Shown here: positions 35,809 to 44,723 of the stretch, piece by piece
How the letters are laid out: every line of letters begins with the position of its first letter
How positions within the stretch are numbered: position 1 is the stretch's first letter
From: Pullulanibacillus sp. KACC 23026
GTDB lineage: Bacteria; Bacillota; Bacilli; Bacillales; Sporolactobacillaceae
DNA length: 64,000 bases
Reading direction: 5' to 3'
NCBI RefSeq assembly: GCF_029094525.1
Contig: NZ_CP119107.1
Location: forward strand, 2,604,001 to 2,668,000
Notes under the pieces: model-generated
The model's input: only the letters and a program-made list of their open reading frames with translations
Database searches by the model: none
Told to the model about the DNA's origin: nothing
Made by a program: the position numbers and the translations under genes

Positions 35809-37809
35809 TTAACCCATTAATTCAAAGGTATAAATGGAGTGAGCTTTTAACAAATAATTGATAGGAGCACCATCGATTTCAAAGGTTTCATAATGACAGG
35901 TGATCGCCTCAGGGTTAAACACATCATTTATGCAATTGATATCTGGACCTGTTATTTCGCCGACCTTCATTCTCCCATTGAAATGAAAGGCATTGGGATA
36001 GAGATCAACAGTGACATCTTCCAAACTGCGATTAACGATAAAAACCGTCATGACATCCCTGCTTTCATTGATACAGGAAACAACATCTAATTCTGGTAAT
36101 TTATCCGTTTGCACCCGATTGTGTTGGTTTGAAAAACAAAATGAATCGCATTCGACTTGGGTTTCTACGAGATAAGCGATATCGCGATTGGCATACAGTT
36201 TAAGCACGTGATAAGTGGGTGTGCCATAGACCACATCCGGCTTCCCACTCCATCCCGGTTCTTTGCCTCTAAATTGATCGGCATAATGATCCCCTACACG
36301 AATACAACCACCAAGCCAGCCATTGACAAGATCTGAGAAATTGCCAATTTCAATAAGGTCACAGTTGCGAATGAATTCATTAAGATTTCCGGCATTCGCG
36401 ATAGCCGCTTCAAGCGTATGTTCATTCGGCAACCCTTTTCTTATGTTATTTGGATAATACATGGTGTTATATTCGGTAACAGCAAGCTTCACATGCGGAT
36501 AATCTTTTAAGGTTTCCCTAATTTCGTTAAGAAACCGATGAGTGACCTCTGGGTAAGAAACAATAGCTCGGTACTTGTCAGCCTGCGATACTTCCTTATT
36601 AATATAACCAAAGTGACCATAGCCTTGATAAATATGTAATGTTAGGTAATCGATATAGTTACCAGCCATTTGAAGAACAGTCTTATTCCATTCAGGATCG
36701 GTATGACCGCAAGCTAATAAAACAATATTAGGATCAGCGGCTTTCATCGCTTTAGCAAAACGGACACAGCGATTAGCGAATGCTTCAGCAGTGCAATGTC
36801 CAACTTGCCAATTGCCCCAAACCTCATTTCCAATTTCCCAATACTTCACACCATAAGGACTTTTGTGACCGTTCTGTGCTCGCAAAGCTCCCATTGGCGT
36901 CGTCTCTTCCCCATTGCAGTACTCGACCCAACGAGCGGCTTCTTCAGGCGAGCCTGAACCATCATTCACACAAATTTGCGGCGCGACACCTAATTCTTCA
37001 CAAAAGGCTAAAAATTCATCGGTTCCAAAATATTTACAAGCCAATGTATCCCATGCTTCATTTAGCATGACAGGCCTTTCATAAACAGAGCCTACTCCAT
37101 GCTCCCAATGATAGGCGCTGATATAATTACCGCCCAAACGCATAATACCAGCATTTAGGTCCTGCGACATGTCAAATACTTGCTTTTTTACAATGCCCAC
37201 ACTGTCTTCTGGCAACATTGAAAAGTGGTCAATCCAAAGCATCCCAGTTGCGACTGAATCCTTCCATCCTTTGTCTTCAGAGCTTATAAAAATCCTTAAT
37301 TCCGCCTCGCAGCAATCTCTTTCAAGGCTAAATTGCCCTTTATATTCTTTCCAATCATGGCTATCAATCGGAATCGTTGTCTGCATTAATTTTTCTTGTG
37401 TGTGTTTATCGATCATCTCTAACTTAACCTCATTAATTTCTATAGAAGCCCTTGCAAATAATTGAAAATGATAAGTTACACTTCCCCTGACAGAGAGTTT
37501 TTGGGCGATCCCTCCATAACCATCATCATCACTAAAAATTCTTATTTTTTGCGAGTGTCCACTATGTTTTGGTGCAGCAGGTTCCAACGCAAATTGGGTA
37601 TGTCTTCCATTTGTAAAAGGAAGCCAGGACCCTGAAACCCCTTTGATCTTGAGGTCTTCATGTTCAAAGTCCATATCCTGAAGACCGTAAGCGAGCATTG
37701 CATCCATATGGTCTCTAATATCTTCTACAAAATGTCCAAATATGAAGGGATGGATCCGCTCCTTACCAATCTGGTCGCCGTTAATTTGTACACTGGCAGA
37801 TTTCGTCAT
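35809..37809 (-). CDS. GH51-type alpha-L-arabinofuranosidase
   Basis: Releases terminal arabinofuranose from arabinan, arabinoxylan or their fragments. The 666 residues are longer than the usual 500 of intracellular GH51 enzymes because a beta-rich, carbohydrate-binding-like part occupies about residues 90-190. The catalytic acid/base glutamate is in WEIGNEVWGNW (about residue 326) and the nucleophile in VTEYNTMYYPN (about 444). There is no signal peptide, so it probably acts in the cytoplasm on imported oligosaccharides. GGAGG precedes the ATG. It is the last gene of an operon with two CUT1-type permeases and a binding lipoprotein, 32 bp after the second permease gene. Confidence 0.88.
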   Translation of the reverse strand: MTKSASVQINGDQIGKERIHPFIFGHFVEDIRDHMDAMLAYGLQDMDFEHEDLKIKGVSGSWLPFTNGRHTQFALEPAAPKHSGHSQKIRIFSDDDGYGGIAQKLSVRGSVTYHFQLFARASIEINEVKLEMIDKHTQEKLMQTTIPIDSHDWKEYKGQFSLERDCCEAELRIFISSEDKGWKDSVATGMLWIDHFSMLPEDSVGIVKKQVFDMSQDLNAGIMRLGGNYISAYHWEHGVGSVYERPVMLNEAWDTLACKYFGTDEFLAFCEELGVAPQICVNDGSGSPEEAARWVEYCNGEETTPMGALRAQNGHKSPYGVKYWEIGNEVWGNWQVGHCTAEAFANRCVRFAKAMKAADPNIVLLACGHTDPEWNKTVLQMAGNYIDYLTLHIYQGYGHFGYINKEVSQADKYRAIVSYPEVTHRFLNEIRETLKDYPHVKLAVTEYNTMYYPNNIRKGLPNEHTLEAAIANAGNLNEFIRNCDLIEIGNFSDLVNGWLGGCIRVGDHYADQFRGKEPGWSGKPDVVYGTPTYHVLKLYANRDIAYLVETQVECDSFCFSNQHNRVQTDKLPELDVVSCINESRDVMTVFIVNRSLEDVTVDLYPNAFHFNGRMKVGEITGPDINCINDVFNPEAITCHYETFEIDGAPINYLLKAHSIYTFELMG

Positions 37810-37841
37810 GTTAATTGTCCTCCTTAATAACTTAGAAAGGA

Positions 37842-38732
37842 TTAGCCTTTAATCGATCCAATCATGACACCTTTAACAAAGTGCTTCTGAACAAACGGAT
37901 ACAGGATAATAACGGGTATGCTAGACACAACAATAATCGCATATTTCATACTTTCAGCTAATAGCGTCTGTTTTGCCATAGAGGCCGTGATATCCGTATC
38001 AGACGCTTGATTTTGAATCAGTATTTCTCTTAAAACAAGTTGAAGAGGATATAGCTTTTCATTCTGCAAATAGATCAGGCCGTTAAAATATTCATTCCAG
38101 TGCCCAACCGCATAAAACAAGACCATGACCGCGAGGATGGGTTTAGAAAGAGGCAATATAACTTTTATAAATAATTTAAAATTGGAGCAGCCATCAATAA
38201 GGGCCGCTTCCTGCAGTTCCCAAGGGATGCTCGTTTGAAAGAAGGAGCGCATGACAATCACATTGTAAGTCGCGATCGCATTCGGAATGACCATTGACCA
38301 AATCAAATTATACATCCCTAAATTTTTAACTAATAAATAGGTTGGGATAATTCCACCTGAGAAGAACATCGTAAAAGCAATGATAAACGTAAAAATAGTT
38401 CTGCCAGGCAAATCTCGTCTTGATAGAGGATACGCAATTAGCGTTGTTAAAAAGAGATTAATAAATGTCCCGAGTACCGTATAAATGAGCGTATTCTTAA
38501 AGCCGTTCCAAATCTGAGCATCATGAAAAACTTTCGCATAAGCTTCCCATGTAAACCCTTTAGGTAACAGCCAAATATCTCCATTTACGACATGACTCGG
38601 ATCACTAAATGACGCACTAATGACAAATATCAAAGGGTACAAAACGATCGCAATCAGAATGGCAGCCATACAATTTAAGACGATATTAAAGATCCGATCC
38701 TCAGAATTCACTTTATGGACTTGCTCGTTCAT
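37842..38732 (-). CDS. ABC sugar permease (LplC/YtcP type)
   Basis: A 296-residue inner-membrane permease with six predicted helices. The EAA loop that docks the ATPase reads EAALIDGCSNFKLFIKVILP, and the C-terminal YPFVQKHFVKGVMIGSIKG is the hallmark of the LplC/YtcP family. It pairs with the permease encoded 16 bp upstream. No ATPase gene is present in the operon, so a shared MsmX-like ATPase from elsewhere probably drives it. The likely cargo is an arabinose-containing oligosaccharide, judged from the linked GH51 enzyme. Confidence 0.9.
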   Translation of the reverse strand: MNEQVHKVNSEDRIFNIVLNCMAAILIAIVLYPLIFVISASFSDPSHVVNGDIWLLPKGFTWEAYAKVFHDAQIWNGFKNTLIYTVLGTFINLFLTTLIAYPLSRRDLPGRTIFTFIIAFTMFFSGGIIPTYLLVKNLGMYNLIWSMVIPNAIATYNVIVMRSFFQTSIPWELQEAALIDGCSNFKLFIKVILPLSKPILAVMVLFYAVGHWNEYFNGLIYLQNEKLYPLQLVLREILIQNQASDTDITASMAKQTLLAESMKYAIIVVSSIPVIILYPFVQKHFVKGVMIGSIKG

Positions 38733-38748
38733 CGCTTGACCTCTCTTT

Positions 38749-39717
38749 CTACCACAGACTGGTCGATGTTTTTTTCCTGGCTATTTGGTTAATCACGATG
38801 AGCAATATAAAATTGATAATGGCATCAAATAGACCAATAGCTGTGGTATAGCTATATTCACCATCTAAAATACCCGTTCTATAAGTAAAGGTGGCAATGA
38901 CATCGCTAGAGGACATATTTAATTGATTCTGCATTAAAAGGATTTTTTCAAATCCAATATCCATAAAATGACCGACTTCTAAAATTAATAAAATAATAAC
39001 GGTAGGCATAATACTTGGTATGGAAACATGCCAGATCCTTTGCAGTTTGCTTGCACCATCTACTCTTGCAGCTTCATACAATTCTGGGCTGACACCGCTT
39101 AATGCTGCAATATAAATGATCGATTGCCATCCCATATTCGTCCAAATATTGGAGCCTATAAATAAAGGCTTAAACCAACCAGCCTCTTGCATAAATGGGA
39201 TACTTTTAATACCAAACGAATGGAGAATAACGTTTACCACTCCAGTATTAGGATCTAAAAACAGGTTCAACATCCCGACAATGACAACGACTGAAATAAA
39301 ATGCGGAATATAGGTAATGTTTTGTAAAACTTTCTTATATTTATTATTTTTAAGTTCATTTACTAATAAGGCTAGTAATATGGGAATGGGGAATCCAAAT
39401 AGGATAGAAAAGACCTTGATGGTCACCGTATTTCGTATCAATCTCCAAAAATAATACGATGAAAAGAACCGTTGAAAATTCTCAAAACCAACCCAGGGGC
39501 TCCCCCAATACCCCTTAATGGGTATAAAATCTTTGAAAGCAATTTGCAAACCGTACATAGGTCCATATAAAAAGATAATATACCAAGCCATCGGCAAAAT
39601 GAGCATCAGATAGAGATCGTATCGCCTGACTATATTCTTCCAAAGCTTCTTCTTCGGTTTGGTTGCAGGAAGAACCTTTTCTTTTATTCGCTTCGTACTC
39701 TCAGGTTTAAGACTCAT
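38749..39717 (-). CDS. ABC sugar permease (LplB/YteP type)
   Basis: A 322-residue permease with a long basic N-terminus and six helices. MYGLQIAFKDF after the first helix is the typical LplB/YteP segment, and the EAA loop reads YEAARVDGASKLQRIWHVSIP. It forms a heterodimer with the following permease. It is located 67 bp after the binding lipoprotein gene and before the second permease. GGGGTG precedes the ATG. Confidence 0.9.
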   Translation of the reverse strand: MSLKPESTKRIKEKVLPATKPKKKLWKNIVRRYDLYLMLILPMAWYIIFLYGPMYGLQIAFKDFIPIKGYWGSPWVGFENFQRFFSSYYFWRLIRNTVTIKVFSILFGFPIPILLALLVNELKNNKYKKVLQNITYIPHFISVVVIVGMLNLFLDPNTGVVNVILHSFGIKSIPFMQEAGWFKPLFIGSNIWTNMGWQSIIYIAALSGVSPELYEAARVDGASKLQRIWHVSIPSIMPTVIILLILEVGHFMDIGFEKILLMQNQLNMSSSDVIATFTYRTGILDGEYSYTTAIGLFDAIINFILLIVINQIARKKTSTSLW

Positions 39718-39784
39718 TCTTTCACCCCTATCTAAGAAAAGAGAACTGGGGAAATTCGTCTAAATTCCCCCATCTCCTGTTTCA

Positions 39785-41338
39785 TTACTTATATTGTTTG
39801 TCAAAAGCCTCTTGATAGTACTTTGCCAGTTTGTCGATTCCCATCTTATTCAACTGAGACACGTAGCTGTTCCATGCACTGAAACTTTGTTGACCCGTGA
39901 TAAACTTGGCCGTCGCCTCGCCAACATACGTATCAATATCCGTCTTGAGATCATTTACTTCATTGGCTGTAGTTGGATCAAAGAGTGGTGCTGCATAGAT
40001 TTTTTGTGAAATATAAGGTTGAATCTTATCAGCCGCTTGCTGAACTTGCGGCGGATTGATAGCTGTTGAGTTTTTATCATTAATCAACTCTGGTGAACCG
40101 CCGCCAGGCCAAGGAGTCATCGAGCCAATTCCGAGATCAGACTTTAACACACTATCCGCATAAACCGGTGTCCCGTCACTTGAATAGCTAAAGGTCTTTC
40201 CTTCAACACCGTATCGGAAAAAGATAGAGCCTTTATCTCCGTAAAAATAATCGATCCAGCGAATAGCTGCTTCGGGATCTTTATTCGTTGATGAAATGGC
40301 GAACGCGCCATACGAACGGGTAATGGGACCGGCTGTATAGGATTGATCGCCTTCTGGTCCCTTGAATGGAGCAATGCCTTCATATTGAGAAGCATCTTGT
40401 GGAAAAGCATCGGTTGCCTGATTGGTGAACAAGGCTACTTTACCTGACTGCATTTTAGCAAGATATTGCGCGTAAGTCTGAGTGGTGATTTGGTGGTCTA
40501 GTAGATTTTCTTGGTAGAGTTTGTGTAAATACATGAGTAATTCTTTGTACTTATCACTTGTTGTCCAGATCGAGACTTTGTCATTATTAACACTAATGTT
40601 GTAGCCCATTTGTTGAGTTAATCCCCATGCCCCTCCAATTGCATTGATAAGATCACCGACACTGGCTGTTGAAAGTGGTGTATCATTCGGGTATTTTACC
40701 TTTATCGCTTTTAAATAATTATAGAGTTCGTCAGTAGTGGTCGGGACACTCATGTTGACGCCTGCCAACATATTTTTGTTAAGCCACAGCTTATTCGTTC
40801 TCGCCGAAAGCAAGGTGACGATATCGGATAAAGCGTAAATATGGCCATCTGGAGCTGTTAGCGCCTGTTTAACTTCTGGATATTTATCGAAGAGGCCTTG
40901 AAGGCTAGGGGCATATTTTTTGATTAACCCTTCTAATGGGATTAATTCACCGCTAGAACCGTATTTTACTGCTTCTAAAGGGGTAAGATTGGCTTTAAAT
41001 AAAATATCCGGAAGATTATTCGAACCAAGGATTAAGCTTTTCTTTTCAGCAAAAGAGGCATCAGGCACATCATTAAATTTAATATTAATATTTGTCATTT
41101 TTGCATATTCCTGGAACATAGACATGTCTTTATAGGGTCCATCTGCTGCCGAACGGTCCGCAAACATCGTCATCGTAATTGGCTTTTTAACAATTGGAAA
41201 ACCGCTCGCATTAAAATTCGATGGTGCTTCCTCTTTGGAAGGATCTTGTACAGCCGTACTTGCGCTGGAACCACACCCCACCAGTAAGACAGAAGATAGA
41301 ACAACAGGACTTAAAACTTTAAAAATGGTCTTATTCAA
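39785..41338 (-). CDS. ABC sugar-binding lipoprotein (LipO/YtcQ-like)
   Basis: A 517-residue extracellular solute-binding lipoprotein. The N-terminal signal peptide ends in the lipobox LLVGC (Cys22 or so), followed by a Ser/Ala-rich linker and a family 1 binding domain (PITMTMFADRSA, KKSLILGSNNLPDILF). The C-terminus has the repeated Trp and Tyr residues usual for oligosaccharide binding. The start is TTG (LNKTIFKVL), supported by GGGAGGC. It opens the operon with two permeases and a GH51 enzyme. A near-consensus cre palindrome lies 115 bp upstream. Confidence 0.9.
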   Translation of the reverse strand: MNKTIFKVLSPVVLSSVLLVGCGSSASTAVQDPSKEEAPSNFNASGFPIVKKPITMTMFADRSAADGPYKDMSMFQEYAKMTNINIKFNDVPDASFAEKKSLILGSNNLPDILFKANLTPLEAVKYGSSGELIPLEGLIKKYAPSLQGLFDKYPEVKQALTAPDGHIYALSDIVTLLSARTNKLWLNKNMLAGVNMSVPTTTDELYNYLKAIKVKYPNDTPLSTASVGDLINAIGGAWGLTQQMGYNISVNNDKVSIWTTSDKYKELLMYLHKLYQENLLDHQITTQTYAQYLAKMQSGKVALFTNQATDAFPQDASQYEGIAPFKGPEGDQSYTAGPITRSYGAFAISSTNKDPEAAIRWIDYFYGDKGSIFFRYGVEGKTFSYSSDGTPVYADSVLKSDLGIGSMTPWPGGGSPELINDKNSTAINPPQVQQAADKIQPYISQKIYAAPLFDPTTANEVNDLKTDIDTYVGEATAKFITGQQSFSAWNSYVSQLNKMGIDKLAKYYQEAFDKQYK

Positions 41339-41451
41339 ATTAACTGCCTCCCTATTTAATCTTTTATAAAAGTTAATTGACTCAAACTAAACGAATTGTT
41401 CTGCTCCTCATTCTCTGAAAGAACGACATCTTATAAGTAAAACTCCGCTTT

Positions 41452-41465
41452 TGTAAAGGTTTACA
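41452..41465. promoter_or_regulatory. Palindromic cre-like operator before the binding-protein operon
   Basis: TGTAAAGGTTTACA is a perfect 6-2-6 palindrome and matches the cre consensus at 13 of 14 positions; only the central CG is GG. It lies 115 bp upstream of the binding lipoprotein start. CcpA or a LacI relative could bind. Confidence 0.5.
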
Positions 41466-41605
41466 CTAAATATACTAAAGATTAAATCAAATAATAATGT
41501 CATTATGTTAGGTTTTACTTATCAATTTGTTAGGTTAAATAACGCTTCTTTACATCTACTCTTCTAATTTTCAATAACAAGACTCTTATAACCATTCTCC
41601 CCTCA

Positions 41606-41665
41606 TAAAAAATGAAAAGACTCCTTAAGTTTTGCGTTAACTGAACGAAAAACTTAAGGAGCCAT
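41606..41665 (-). terminator. Terminator after sulfatase
   Basis: Minus-strand hairpin CTCCTTAAGTTTT / AAACTTAAGGAG around a 17-nt loop, followed by a T-rich run. The rest of the 41466-41832 gap holds no gene I can support. Confidence 0.75.
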
Positions 41666-41832
41666 TGGTAGACCAGTAGGTTAACTTTTATTCTGATTGG
41701 TAACGAGATTCTGTTTGAAGTTTAATAATACTTTCCCGATAAGTCAAGCTGGAATTTATCAAACGATTTAAACATTCAAACTTTTTTTGTGCGCGCTTTG
41801 ACTTTAGGGTTAAAAACACGATGATCGTTTCC

Positions 41833-43353
41833 TCATGCAAAGCTCTCTCTTACTGGATAAGGGTTTTCCAGATTCCCATAAATATCGATTAATTCCATGA
41901 ACATCTTTGTTCGAAGTTCAGCGTATTCAGGCTTATTATAAAGGTTCACATACTCGTAAGGATCTTCCTTTAAATCATAAAGCTCCCCTTCTTGACGACT
42001 TAAGAAATAATTGAGCTTATATTGATCCTTCACTAATGTTTTTACATAAAAATGGGGTTCTGCCCGATTCTCGACTAAACACCAACCCCTTGAAGCTTTA
42101 CCAGGATTTAAGAAGGTTTCTTTTTGAGTGATTCCTTGCATAGCGGTGACGGGCTCAATTCCGCAAATATCCAATAAAGTTGGAGCAAGGTCTACTAGAC
42201 TTAACAAGGAATCGGTTCTTATTCCAGATGGTATCCGATTTTTCCAACGGACAAGAAATGGAACGCGCAAAATATCCTCATAATGAATGGGACCTTTTAA
42301 CCATAAGCCATGGTTACCCGCATAGTCACCATGGTCGGAAGTAAAAATAACTAACGTGTTCTCACTGAGGTGAAGCTGATCCAACTTATCTAATATCCGC
42401 CCAATATGGTGATCAATTAAACTGATCATCGCATAATAGGAGGCAAGCCATTTTCGAGCCCTGTCATAACCTATTTTCTTGTTTGTATGACCTAAGCACT
42501 GAATCCCGCCTGTATCATGCCCAGGATCCGCCATCGCTTTCACATCAAGTTCATCCATTCGATCCTCGATTAAATAGTTGTGAATCTTAGGCTTATCCTC
42601 CATCTCACCTTCAAGTTCATTAAATGGAGGCAAGTCCTCAGGGTTATACATACTATTCCAAGGTTCTGGGCAAAGAAAAGCATTATGCGGATCTTGAAAA
42701 CTGCACCAGGCGAAGAACGGTTTTCCGTCTCCTTCTCCTACTGTTGATTCAATAAATTCCATCGTTCTATCTGCGGTCCATCGCGTATAATGGAACTTTT
42801 CTGGTAAGTCCCAAGAGCCCTCACGATGTCCTCCATTCGGACCAAAATACTGTGACGGATCAATTCCTTGTTCCTCAAGCCAGACCCCGTAATGCATACC
42901 ATGAGAGGAATCTTCATCGGCATGTCCATGAACCATTGCCACTTTTTCAAATCCATAATAGGGGCCATCCCACTTCTTCCAAAATTCTCGGTGATGGATA
43001 TTAGGTTTGCCTTCAAAACTCCCTTCCTTTAATACAGGCTGAAAGTGGGCTTTCCCAAACAAACCTGTGTGAAACCCGTTCTCTGAAAGAATCTCACCAA
43101 TTGATGGGTGAGACTGATCCAAAGCAACCCCGATATTCCAGCAGCCATGTCGAGAAGGATATTTCCCTGTAATAATTGAGGATCGGCTTGGAGAGCAAGT
43201 GGGATTCGTTACGTAAGCGCGTTCAAAAGCAACGCCTTCTTTAACTAGCCTATCCAAATTGGGAGTGTTTATTTTTTCAGCCCCAAGTGCTCTGATTGTA
43301 TTCCAGTGCTGTTGATCTGTCGTGATAAACAAGATGTTAGGTGTTTGCTCCAC
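41833..43353 (-). CDS. Cys-type sulfatase
   Basis: A 506-residue arylsulfatase-family enzyme that would remove sulfate groups from a glycan or aromatic. ILFITTDQQH supplies the first metal-binding aspartate, and PTCSPSRSSI contains the CxPxR motif with Cys53, the residue converted to formylglycine. TSDHGDYAGNHG near the C-terminus gives further metal ligands. No signal peptide is present, so it acts inside the cell. The start is GTG (VEQTPNILF) behind AAGGAGGATC. It diverges from an AraC regulator. No intact activating enzyme is encoded in the window; a broken FGE-like gene lies at 56.6 kb. Confidence 0.88.
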   Translation of the reverse strand: MEQTPNILFITTDQQHWNTIRALGAEKINTPNLDRLVKEGVAFERAYVTNPTCSPSRSSIITGKYPSRHGCWNIGVALDQSHPSIGEILSENGFHTGLFGKAHFQPVLKEGSFEGKPNIHHREFWKKWDGPYYGFEKVAMVHGHADEDSSHGMHYGVWLEEQGIDPSQYFGPNGGHREGSWDLPEKFHYTRWTADRTMEFIESTVGEGDGKPFFAWCSFQDPHNAFLCPEPWNSMYNPEDLPPFNELEGEMEDKPKIHNYLIEDRMDELDVKAMADPGHDTGGIQCLGHTNKKIGYDRARKWLASYYAMISLIDHHIGRILDKLDQLHLSENTLVIFTSDHGDYAGNHGLWLKGPIHYEDILRVPFLVRWKNRIPSGIRTDSLLSLVDLAPTLLDICGIEPVTAMQGITQKETFLNPGKASRGWCLVENRAEPHFYVKTLVKDQYKLNYFLSRQEGELYDLKEDPYEYVNLYNKPEYAELRTKMFMELIDIYGNLENPYPVRESFA

Positions 43354-43504
43354 TTGATGATCCTCCTTAATTAAAATAAAATAAAACTAATGAAAACTAG
43401 TTATTAAAAACATAATCCATTATTTGGCTAATTTAAATGTTTAAATGTCGTTTAGCATTTGTCATTTTGTTAGTTTATCTGTTTTTTGGGGGAGTTGATT
43501 TAAA

Positions 43505-44371
43505 ATGAGAGAGTACTCGCATGAATACGCCAACCATTGGTTTTATATCCCCACGCCTTTTGAAAAAGCAAGCGGAATCTGGCCGGTACGAGCTGGAGAA
43601 ACTTCGTCAAAGCCTCACTATAAGATCGGCCCTCGGTTTATTACTTACTATAGTTTACATTTTGTGTTAGATGGAAAAGGAGAATTCAATCAAGAGGGGT
43701 ATAAAAAAGCCATTAATAAAGGCGATATTTTTTGTTTATTTCCCAATAAAACCCACCAATACACAACGGACCCTTCTAACTGTCTGAACATGTTTTGGTT
43801 TGCGTTCGATGGCAGGCAGTCGGAGGAACTCATACGAAGGATTGGTTTGAGCGAGCAGTCACCACACGCAGCAGGCTTAATTTCAAATGAAGTAAGAAAA
43901 ACCATAAAAAAACTATGTACGCGATTTTCAAATCTAAGAGAAGCGGAAACACTTGAGAGGATCAGTTTAATCTATGAACTCTTCTATAATCTGTCAACTA
44001 TGGCCATCCAAAAAAATATCGTGAAAGTCGTCAATTCAACCAATTGGCTGCAAGAAAGCAGGAAATATATGGACAACCATTACAGTGAAGGTATATCCGT
44101 ATCCGATGTCGCCAAATATCTAGGCATCAACCGCTCCTACTTCACGAGCTCTTTTACAAAAGAAATGCAAATGAGCCCCCTGCAATATCTTACAACCATA
44201 AAAATGAAAAAAGCCTATCAGATGCTGCTAAATCCAAACTATACCGTTACAGAAATTGCCCTGTCAGTCGGGTATTCAGACCTCTATTCGTTTTCACGAG
44301 CCTTTAAAAATCATTATGCCATTTCCCCTAGTCAATTCAGAGACAACCCTGACCTCATAGAAAGTCATTAA
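43505..44371 (+). CDS. AraC-family transcriptional regulator
   Basis: A 288-residue regulator with an N-terminal cupin sensor (YYSLHFVLDGKGEFNQEG, KGDIFCLFPNKTHQY) and a C-terminal double HTH (VSDVAKYLGINRSYFTSSFTKE, TEIALSVGYSDLYSFSRAFKNHY, the second typical of the AraC signature). GGGGGAG precedes the ATG. It is divergent from the sulfatase gene with 150 bp between, so it most likely controls that gene and perhaps the surrounding glycan genes. Confidence 0.88.
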   Translation: MREYSHEYANHWFYIPTPFEKASGIWPVRAGETSSKPHYKIGPRFITYYSLHFVLDGKGEFNQEGYKKAINKGDIFCLFPNKTHQYTTDPSNCLNMFWFAFDGRQSEELIRRIGLSEQSPHAAGLISNEVRKTIKKLCTRFSNLREAETLERISLIYELFYNLSTMAIQKNIVKVVNSTNWLQESRKYMDNHYSEGISVSDVAKYLGINRSYFTSSFTKEMQMSPLQYLTTIKMKKAYQMLLNPNYTVTEIALSVGYSDLYSFSRAFKNHYAISPSQFRDNPDLIESH

Positions 44372-44435
44372 TCTCTTAATCATTCAATTTAAAAAAATAG
44401 ACTATCGCCCACAGCCTTTCGCTGAAGGAGACAGC

Positions 44436-44627
44436 CTAGTTGTCCTTATACTTAGTTCCTACATTTTCCGTTAAGTAGGGATCAATAATAAGTGCCCCAT
44501 CCCTCGCTTTTCCTTTTATAATGACACCTGATTGGCCAAGATGCCAAATGGAAACGGTCCCATATGGCATGTCCGTTTTCTCGATTTCGTCTGATAAGGC
44601 TTTTCCTTCTCTATATAGATAATTCAC
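44436..44627 (-). pseudogene. Truncated UlaG-like metallo-beta-lactamase-fold gene
   Basis: Only 63 residues remain. The piece VSIWHLGQSGVIIKGKARD followed by LIIDPYLTENV matches the N-terminus of UlaG-type metal-dependent hydrolases, which run to about 350 residues and have the HxHxDH metal site further on. That site is absent here. The GTG start (VVNYLYREGKAL) keeps a good AGGAGAT-type ribosome site. The frame stops after TKYKDN, and the DNA beyond gives no further homologous pieces before the convergent AraC gene, so a deletion is likely. Confidence 0.65.
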
Positions 44628-44681
44628 AACTGATCTCCTCTCCATGATGTCTGACAAAAAGCGTCGTCATTCAGTTTAATT

Positions 44682-44722
44682 AAAAAAGTGGGTACCCCGC
44701 AAAAGCGGGAGTACCTACTCTT
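44682..44722 (-). terminator. Terminator after GH2 gene
   Basis: Minus-strand hairpin GTAGGTACTCCCGC / GCGGGGTACCCAC with a 4-nt loop and a following TTTTTT. Directly behind the GH2 stop. Confidence 0.88.
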
Positions 44723-44723
44723 G

